Source: Bacillota bacterium
Lineage (GTDB): Bacteria > Bacillota > DTU030
NCBI GenBank assembly: GCA_012842325.1
Contig: DUTA01000078.1
Coordinates: 1-7,262 of the forward strand
Direction: 5' to 3'
DNA: 7,262 nt
Shown here: piece by piece, positions 1 to 4,130 of the stretch
Position numbering within the stretch: position 1 is the first letter of the stretch
Layout of the letters: the number at the start of each line of letters is the position of its first letter
The notes under the pieces: model-generated
Seen by the model: only the letters and a program-made list of their open reading frames with translations
What the model was told of the DNA's origin: nothing
The model's database searches: none
Translations under genes and position numbers: made by a program

Positions 1-70
1 GGTGGGTCTCCTTTCTGAGGTATTTGGTTTTTCTTCCAAACCCATAATATCTCAGGGATACCCACCTTTT
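1..70 (+). terminator. Long imperfect hairpin with T-run, probable terminator of an upstream gene
   Basis: GGTGGGT (1-7) pairs with ACCCACC (60-66). Inside this, TCC (9-11) pairs with GGA (56-58), CTGAG (15-19) with CTCAG (51-55), and GGTTT (26-30) with AAACC (38-42) around a 7-nt loop. TTTT follows at 67-70. The stem is longer than a typical intrinsic terminator and carries a TTT bulge at 12-14. The gene it would serve lies before the window, so the assignment is an inference. It insulates the rnpB promoter from upstream transcription. Confidence 0.6.
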
Positions 71-145
71 GCAATATTATTTTCAAACGATTAAACTTCT
101 GTGAACGAAACTCTGGTCGGTCTACTCCGCCTCTTCCCACAGTTC

Positions 146-174
146 TTGACATGTATGCCGGGGGATGTTATTAT
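146..174 (+). promoter_or_regulatory. Sigma-A-type promoter of rnpB/tRNA-Ala
   Basis: A perfect -35 box TTGACA (146-151) is separated by exactly 17 bp from the -10 box TATTAT (169-174). This predicts transcription starting near 181-182, about 25 nt before the first base pair of the RNase P RNA. It is a strong constitutive-looking promoter, as expected for a stable RNA. A dyad (172-180/188-196) overlaps the end of the -10 and the start site. Confidence 0.8.
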
Positions 175-196
175 ATCATTCCGGAACAATGATATA
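172..196. repeat. Perfect 9-bp inverted repeat over the rnpB -10/+1 region
   Basis: TATATCATT (172-180) and AATGATATA (188-196) are exact reverse complements separated by 7 nt. The dyad covers the last bases of the -10 box and the predicted start site. This is the usual position of a repressor operator, but no protein is known from the sequence to bind it. Bases 181-188 and 198-205 can instead form a leader hairpin (CCGGAACA with TGTTCTGG, one G-U pair) in the RNA. Confidence 0.45.
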
Positions 197-205
197 GTGT
201 TCTGG

Positions 206-572
206 TGGTGAGTAGACTGGATGACCGCAAGGGCAGGTGCCGAAAGGCCGCCTTTGAGGAAAGTCCGAGCTCCGCAGGGCAGGGTGCTGGGTAACGCCCA
301 GTGGGGGTAACCCCAAGGAAAGTGCCACAGAAAGATACCGCCTGGCCCCCATTGGCCAGAGGGGCCGGGTAAGGGTGGAATGGTGAGGTAAGAGCTCACC
401 AGCGGTTAGGCGACTAACCGGCTCGGTAAACCCCACCTGGAGCAAGACCGAATAGGAGGGGAATGAGGTTGCCCGCTGATCCCTCGGGTAAGGTCGCTGG
501 AGATACCAGGCAACTGGTATCCTAGATAGATGGTCATCTTCGACAGGACTCGGCTTACAGGTCTACTCGCCA
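206..572 (+). ncRNA. rnpB: RNase P RNA, bacterial class A
   Basis: This is the catalytic RNA of ribonuclease P, which removes 5' leaders from precursor tRNAs. The ends are set by helix P1: 206-217 pairs with 561-572 over 12 bp with one G-U pair. Conserved-core blocks are recognisable in order: GAGGAAAGTCCGAGCTC near 257, ACAGAAAGATACCGCC near 328, GGGTAAGGGTGGAA near 367, GGTAAGAGCTCACCAGCG near 385, GAGCAAGACCGAATAGG near 440, CCTAGATAGATGG near 521 and ACAGGACTCGGCTTACAG near 543. The block CGGGTAAGG near 485 fits the L15 GGU that binds the 3' RCCA of tRNA. The general order resembles the E. coli-type (class A) fold rather than the Bacillus class B fold. The length of about 367 nt is usual. 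It has no terminator of its own: a tRNA begins 13 nt after P1. Confidence 0.95.
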
Positions 573-585
573 AAACAAAGGGTAC

Positions 586-661
586 GGGGCTGTAGCTCAG
601 TTGGGAGAGCGCCTGAATGGCATTCAGGAGGCCAGGGGTTCGAATCCCCTCAGCTCCACCA
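586..661 (+). tRNA. tRNA-Ala, anticodon GGC
   Basis: A 76-nt cloverleaf with encoded CCA. The acceptor stem GGGGCTG (586-592) pairs with CAGCTCC (651-657), with discriminator A658 and CCA at 659-661. The D stem is GCTC/GAGC (595-598/607-610). The anticodon stem CCTGA/TCAGG (612-616/624-628) holds loop ATGGCAT, giving anticodon GGC at 619-621. The T arm is AGGGG-TTCGAAT-CCCCT. The third acceptor pair is G588-U655, the G3:U70 wobble that identifies alanine tRNAs, which confirms the assignment independently of the anticodon. It reads GCC and GCU codons. It lies 13 nt after rnpB with no promoter between, so it probably shares the rnpB transcript. Confidence 0.97.
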
Positions 662-667
662 AAGGTA

Positions 668-709
668 AACCATCCCTTGGGAGAAGGATTTAACCCGGGG
701 ATGGTTTTC
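668..709 (+). terminator. Intrinsic terminator after tRNA-Ala
   Basis: AACCATCCC (668-676) pairs perfectly with GGGATGGTT (698-706), followed by a short T-rich stretch (TTTTCT, 705-710). The 21-nt loop is large but may fold further (GGG 679-681 with CCC 694-696). It is the first terminator-like structure after the rnpB promoter, which supports one rnpB-tRNA transcript. Confidence 0.65.
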
Positions 710-728
710 TATTGCCTGAAAGAAAGCC

Positions 729-778
729 CTGTAACCATTTGGTAACCTTTTTTAATAGGGCTGTAACATTATCGCAAC
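729..778 (+). promoter_or_regulatory. Candidate response-regulator binding repeats (Pho-box-like)
   Basis: Two pairs of 7-bp direct repeats each have an 11-bp period: CTGTAAC-N4-TGGTAAC at 729-746 and CTGTAAC-N4-TCGCAAC at 761-778. The 7-4-7 arrangement and the CTGT start match the layout of PhoB-type boxes (CTGTCAT repeats) bound by OmpR-family regulators. The second pair ends 10 bp before a possible -10, TAGAAT (789-794), with no recognisable -35. That is the geometry of an activator-dependent promoter. Autoregulation by the regulator encoded next is inferred. Confidence 0.5.
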
Positions 779-788
779 AATGTTCCCT

Positions 789-801
789 TAGAATTTATAA
801 C
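789..801 (+). promoter_or_regulatory. Possible -10 region of the two-component operon
   Basis: TAGAAT (789-794) and the overlapping alternative TATAAC (796-801) are plausible -10 boxes. Neither has a good -35 at 16-18 bp, because that position is occupied by the CTGTAAC/TCGCAAC repeats. Start sites would fall near 801-808, about 60 nt before the regulator start codon. Confidence 0.35.
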
Positions 802-863
802 CTGGGAACCTATCTTTGCCTCCTGCGTCTTTTAATAAGAAGAGAAGCTTGAGGAGGGTAATA

Positions 864-1574
864 ATGCCGTACTGGGGTAAGGTTCTGCTGGTAGATGATG
901 ACCAGAATGTGCTGGAATTGGTTAAGCTATACGGGGAAAGGGAAGGCTTTGAGGTCATCGGCATAAATCACGGCGACCGGGTCCTGCCTGCCTTTCACCG
1001 GGAAAATCCCGATGTGGTTATCCTCGATATCATGCTGCCCGGAAAGGACGGCCTGTCCCTCTGCCGGGAGCTCAGGGCGATCCGCATGGTCCCCATCATT
1101 ATGCTGACGGCAAAGGGTGAGGAGGCCGACCGGGTGCTGGGGCTGGAAATGGGGGCCGACGACTATGTGGCCAAACCCTTCAGTCCCCGGGAACTGGTGG
1201 CCCGGATCAAGGCGGTGCTGCGGCGGACGCAGGCCGCAGATCCAAATAAAGAATGGCGCCTGAAATACCCGGGCTTGGAAATTCAGGCCGATGTCAGGAC
1301 CGTCCTGGTGGCAGGGAAGAAAACGGAAGTTACCCCCCGGGAGTTCGATCTCCTCTATTTTCTTGCCCAGAATCCGCGCCGGGTCTTCACCCGGGAAGAA
1401 CTGTTGGCAGCCGTCTGGGGTTACGATTATTTCGGCGATCAGCGGACGGTAGACGTGCATATCCGCCGGTTGCGGAAAAAACTGGAACCTCTGGGCCACG
1501 AGTACCTGACCACGGTCTGGGGGGTAGGCTACCAGTTTACACCTCCCCTTGAAGGAGGAGAAACCACGTCGTGA
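864..1574 (+). CDS. OmpR/PhoB-family two-component response regulator
   Basis: A 236-residue DNA-binding response regulator of the receiver plus winged-helix type. In the receiver domain (about 5-118) the acidic pocket is in VDDD (D11-D13), the phosphoacceptor is D55 in VVILDIMLPG, the switch threonine is T82 in MLTAK, and the conserved lysine is K104 in AKPF. The winged-helix domain (about 128-228) has the OmpR-type signatures TPREFDLL, TREELLAAVWG, RTVDVHIRRLRKKL and VWGVGYQF. The start at 864 is chosen because GAGGAGGG (851-858) sits 5 nt before it. An in-frame ATG at 816 has no ribosome site and would begin within about 15 nt of the likely transcript start. It overlaps the kinase gene by 4 bp, so the two are translationally coupled partners. 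The PhoP/PhoB subfamily resemblance is suggestive, but the target genes are not in view. Confidence 0.95.
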   Translation: MPYWGKVLLVDDDQNVLELVKLYGEREGFEVIGINHGDRVLPAFHRENPDVVILDIMLPGKDGLSLCRELRAIRMVPIIMLTAKGEEADRVLGLEMGADDYVAKPFSPRELVARIKAVLRRTQAADPNKEWRLKYPGLEIQADVRTVLVAGKKTEVTPREFDLLYFLAQNPRRVFTREELLAAVWGYDYFGDQRTVDVHIRRLRKKLEPLGHEYLTTVWGVGYQFTPPLEGGETTS

Positions 1575-3112
1575 AGAAAGACATCCCGTTCGGTGGGGAT
1601 ATTTTTCAGTTGCTGCTGGATGCCACCTGCCGTTTTTTCCGCCAAGTAAAGGGACTGATTCAGGAACAATTTAACAAGAATATCTATACCAGGATCCTCT
1701 TTACCAATGTGACGGCCTTTGTCGTTGCCCTCCTGGCCATGTCCTTTTTGGCCGGCCTGGTGGTGCGCCAGGTGACCTATGCCCAGGCGGAGCAGGAGTT
1801 GCTGCGCAAGGCCAAGCGGGTAAACTATGCCCTGCTGCAGCAGGTGAGCCCGGCCGGGGAAGCCGCCGGGGAAGAGTTGAAGCGACAGGAACTGCTGAAA
1901 TTCCTGGCCGACACCTTCGATACCCGGATCACCATCTTTGATCTGGGAGGAACCATCCTGGCCACCTCGGCGGAGCAGGAGATGATACCGGGCAGCAAGG
2001 TCGAGGAGAGATTTGTAAAAACCCTTGCTGCCGGTGCAGCGGCCGTGACCCGGGCGGTGGACCGGGAAACGGGTCAGCCGGTCTTCAATGCTCTGGTTCC
2101 CATGGGCAAGGAAGATGAGGCCATTGAGTTTGGCATCCTGCTGGAGGCAAAACCGGCCAGCCTTGACCTGGCCTTGAGCAGGGCCCGCCTGTATCTTGTG
2201 GTGGGCGGGATGTTCATCCTGCTGGTTATTATTATCCTTTCCGTTTACCTGGCCATGCACATCTCCCGGCCCATTTCCCGTTTGGCCACCACCGTGGCGG
2301 AAATCAGCCGGGGCAGCGAGGTTTCCCCTGAGGAGGAGCCCCTGGATGAGATCAAGACCCTGGCCGGGCAGCTCAAAAAACTGGCCCTGCGCCACCGGAT
2401 GATACTGGCCGAAAGCCGCCGGACAGAAGAAGAAAGGGCCCGGCTCTTTGCCGAGATCTCCCATGAGCTGCGGACACCCCTGACCACGGTCCAGGGCTTT
2501 GTCGAAGCCATCCGCGACGGTATGGTGCAGGATGCCCCTTTGCGGGAACGGTATTTGGACACCATTTACACCCAAACCCTGCACATGGCCAGGCTGGTCG
2601 ATGATATCCTGGCCTTGAGCCGGTTGGAAAGCGGCAATTTCACCGTGGAAAAAATACCCCTGGATCTGGTGGCCCTGGCCCGGGGTGTGGCCACGTCCAT
2701 GGAAGGGGCCGCCCGGGACAGGAACACCTCTCTCCTCTTTGAGAAGAAGACCGATAGTGCCCGGGTGCTGGGCGATGCCAATCGGATGGAGCAGATCATC
2801 AGGAACCTGCTGAAAAACGCCCTCGCCGCCACGGAAAATGGCACCATCAGGGTAAGGGTGGAAGCCCGGGAGGGGGAAGCAATCCTGGCTATCGAGGACA
2901 ATGGCATAGGGATAGCCCCGGAAGATCTGCCCCACATCTGGGACCGTTTCTACCAGGCCAGGAACAGGCCTGACCCCAAGGGAAGCGGTTTGGGGCTGGT
3001 CATTGTGAAAAAACTGGTCCAGTTGCAGGGGGGCAAGATCGATGTGGAAAGCCGGCTGGGGGAAGGGACCACCTTCACCATTTCCTTCCCCCTGCTGGAC
3101 CAGTCTGAGTAG
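1571..3112 (+). CDS. Membrane sensor histidine kinase, partner of the upstream regulator
   Basis: A 513-residue HisKA/HATPase sensor kinase that should phosphorylate the adjacent regulator. It starts with GTG at 1571, sharing GTGA with the regulator's stop, with GGAGG at 1554-1558. Order of parts: a 41-residue cytoplasmic N-terminus, TM1 (about 42-65), an extracytoplasmic domain of about 140 residues, TM2 (about 206-229), HAMP linker (about 228-280) and dimerisation helix with phosphoacceptor H298 in ISHELRTPL. The ATPase domain follows, with N box (NLLKNA, N416), G1 DNGIGI (443-448), F box (IWDRFYQ) and G2 GSGLGL (471-476). All catalytic boxes are intact. The outer domain (RITIFDLGGTILATS) looks like a PAS/Cache-type fold, and its ligand is unknown. 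There is no cytoplasmic PAS domain between HAMP and H298, unlike typical Firmicute PhoR, so a PhoR label is not justified. Confidence 0.95.
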   Translation: MKKDIPFGGDIFQLLLDATCRFFRQVKGLIQEQFNKNIYTRILFTNVTAFVVALLAMSFLAGLVVRQVTYAQAEQELLRKAKRVNYALLQQVSPAGEAAGEELKRQELLKFLADTFDTRITIFDLGGTILATSAEQEMIPGSKVEERFVKTLAAGAAAVTRAVDRETGQPVFNALVPMGKEDEAIEFGILLEAKPASLDLALSRARLYLVVGGMFILLVIIILSVYLAMHISRPISRLATTVAEISRGSEVSPEEEPLDEIKTLAGQLKKLALRHRMILAESRRTEEERARLFAEISHELRTPLTTVQGFVEAIRDGMVQDAPLRERYLDTIYTQTLHMARLVDDILALSRLESGNFTVEKIPLDLVALARGVATSMEGAARDRNTSLLFEKKTDSARVLGDANRMEQIIRNLLKNALAATENGTIRVRVEAREGEAILAIEDNGIGIAPEDLPHIWDRFYQARNRPDPKGSGLGLVIVKKLVQLQGGKIDVESRLGEGTTFTISFPLLDQSE

Positions 3113-3135
3113 GGAACATTTTTTCCTATAGGTTC

Positions 3136-3169
3136 AACCATCAGCCTGAGGGGCGGCTGATGGTTTTTT
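3136..3169 (+). terminator. Strong intrinsic terminator after the histidine kinase
   Basis: A perfect 11-bp stem, AACCATCAGCC (3136-3146) with GGCTGATGGTT (3155-3165), has an 8-nt loop and is followed by six T (3164-3169). It lies 23 nt after the kinase stop codon and ends the two-component operon. Confidence 0.95.
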
Positions 3170-3184
3170 ATTGGGGACGTTTCC

Positions 3185-3260
3185 CTGTAACAATTGTTAA
3201 CAATTCGGCAATAAATTCTTGCCTTTTTGCAAAAAGCAGGTAATATTTCTCAGGTATAAT
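3185..3260 (+). promoter_or_regulatory. Upstream control region of spoVT
   Basis: TATAAT at 3255-3260 is a perfect sigma-A -10 hexamer but lacks a -35 at the right distance. A second candidate is TTGCCT (3219-3224), 16 bp, TAATAT (3241-3246). In Bacillus subtilis spoVT is transcribed by sigma-G, and I do not find a convincing sigma-G box here. At 3188-3199 there is a perfect 12-bp palindrome TAACAATTGTTA, preceded by CTGTAAC (3185-3191), the motif also seen before the response regulator. Confidence 0.35.
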
Positions 3261-3331
3261 CAGGAAAAAGAATACTGTTGCCGGTAACCCCTTGCCCATT
3301 GCCATCCTTGTAGCTGAGGAGGAGAAGCGAA

Positions 3332-3883
3332 ATGAAGGCGACGAGTACTGTCCGCAGAATCGATAATTTGGGCCGCATCGTAATTCCCAAGGAGGTTCGC
3401 AGGACCCTGCGAATCCGGGATGGAGACCCCCTGGAGATTTTCGTGGACAGGGAAGGGGAAGTGGTCTTAAAGAAATATTCCCATCTCGGCGAATTGGACG
3501 ATCTGGCCCAGGTATATGCCGAATCCCTGGCGGCGGTCCTTGGCCATATCGCCCTGATCTCCGACCGGGAAAAGATTGTGGCCGTCGCCGGGGGGCCCAG
3601 GAAATTCTTTTTGCAGAAGCGCATCGGCCAGCCCGTGCTGGAAGCCATGGAGGAAAGAAGGGCGGTCCTCTTTTCCCAGCCTGACCGAAAGGCGAGTTAC
3701 AGGATCTTCCGGGAAGAGGAGGGGGAATGCAGGTTTTCCCAGGTTGTCATCGCTCCCATCATCGCCGACAGCGAGCCCCTGGGGGCAGTGATCCTGGTTT
3801 CCGGACGGCCGGGGGTAGAGTTTGGTGAGCTGGAAGTAAAATCAGCCCTCACCGCCGCCTCCATCCTGGCCAAACAGATGTAA
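3332..3883 (+). CDS. spoVT: Stage V sporulation protein T (AbrB-type transcription regulator)
   Basis: A 183-residue regulator, the usual SpoVT length (about 178-182). In Bacillus, SpoVT tunes gene expression in the forespore late in sporulation and affects spore coat and germination. The N-terminal SpoVT/AbrB swapped-hairpin DNA-binding domain is clear (residues 1-50: STVRRIDNLGRIVIPKEVRR, then RDGDPLEIF). The remainder (about 55-180) fits the GAF-like sensor domain of SpoVT, with conserved-looking stretches such as VVIAPIIADSEPLGAVIL. This C-terminal domain separates it from the short AbrB and Abh proteins. The ATG is well placed, 7 nt after GAGGAGGAG (3316-3324). It is a single-gene unit between two strong terminators. 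It is the best evidence in the window for an endospore former. Confidence 0.93.
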   Translation: MKATSTVRRIDNLGRIVIPKEVRRTLRIRDGDPLEIFVDREGEVVLKKYSHLGELDDLAQVYAESLAAVLGHIALISDREKIVAVAGGPRKFFLQKRIGQPVLEAMEERRAVLFSQPDRKASYRIFREEEGECRFSQVVIAPIIADSEPLGAVILVSGRPGVEFGELEVKSALTAASILAKQM

Positions 3884-3950
3884 CCCCGGCTGACAAAGAC
3901 AAGGGTGACAACCTCCCTGGCGGCAAGATCAGCCCGCCGACAGCGTGGGG
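3884..3950 (+). other. Possible three-way-junction RNA structure in the spoVT 3' tail
   Basis: Immediately after the stop codon, CCCC (3884-3887) plus GCTG (3889-3892) pairs with CAGC (3941-3944) plus GGGG (3947-3950). Two hairpins are enclosed: AGGG/CCCT (3902-3905/3915-3918) and GGCGG/CCGCC (3919-3923/3934-3938). I do not recognise a known riboswitch or small RNA family. It is drawn by eye and could be chance in GC-rich sequence. Confidence 0.35.
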
Positions 3951-3970
3951 TAGATAAGCATTTTGGGCGG

Positions 3971-4014
3971 AACCCCCTGGTGCAGGAAAAGGGAAGTACA
4001 CCAGGGGGTTTTTT
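3971..4014 (+). terminator. Strong intrinsic terminator after spoVT
   Basis: A perfect 12-bp stem, AACCCCCTGGTG (3971-3982) with CACCAGGGGGTT (3999-4010), has a 16-nt loop and six T (4009-4014). It separates spoVT from the copper operon promoter 42 nt further on. Confidence 0.95.
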
Positions 4015-4055
4015 GTCATTTGATCCCCCTTTATCTGTAAAAAATTAATAAACTA

Positions 4056-4084
4056 TTGACAGGATGGGAAAATAATTGTACTAT
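4056..4084 (+). promoter_or_regulatory. Sigma-A promoter of the copA-csoR operon
   Basis: The -35 TTGACA (4056-4061) and the -10 TACTAT (4079-4084) are spaced by exactly 17 bp, giving a start site near 4090-4092. The strong core promoter directly before a CsoR-type operator fits a repressed, copper-inducible operon. Confidence 0.85.
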
Positions 4085-4095
4085 TAGGACACATA

Positions 4096-4110
4096 TACCC
4101 CGTGGGGGTA
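4096..4110. promoter_or_regulatory. CsoR-type copper operator
   Basis: The near-perfect dyad TACCCC-GT-GGGGGTA fits the GC-tract inverted repeats (TACCC...GGGTA) bound by CsoR-family repressors. It lies at about +5 to +20 relative to the predicted start, so bound repressor would block promoter clearance or elongation. A csoR gene lies in the same operon, which supports negative autoregulation relieved by Cu(I). Confidence 0.8.
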
Positions 4111-4130
4111 GCAGGGAGGTAAGATGGGCC

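Noticed and set aside
51..66. Possible repeat family linking the first hairpin and the SIMPL-like leader through shared GGGATACCC
   Set aside because: A 9-bp match between two places in 7 kb is expected by chance, and the flanks do not align.
91..445. Two minus-strand open frames over the rnpB region
   Set aside because: The sequence is plainly the 5' part of RNase P RNA plus its promoter. The translations are low-complexity shadows.
586..661. tRNA gene as an integration site of a mobile element
   Set aside because: No repeat of the tRNA 3' end, integrase or composition change is visible. Housekeeping-type genes follow.
816..863. A longer start for the response regulator
   Set aside because: The extra 16 residues lack homology-like character. 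There is no ribosome site before 816, whereas GAGGAGGG precedes the ATG at 864.
1529..2935. A 468-codon minus-strand open frame over the histidine kinase
   Set aside because: It mirrors the GC-rich codon pattern of an intact, fully motif-bearing kinase on the plus strand. Its translation is rich in Gly, Gln, Pro and His without any recognisable domain.
4056..4130. A longer start for CopA
   Set aside because: That ATG overlaps the -35/-10 promoter region and the segment would encode the CsoR operator. A normal HMA-domain start exists at 4131.
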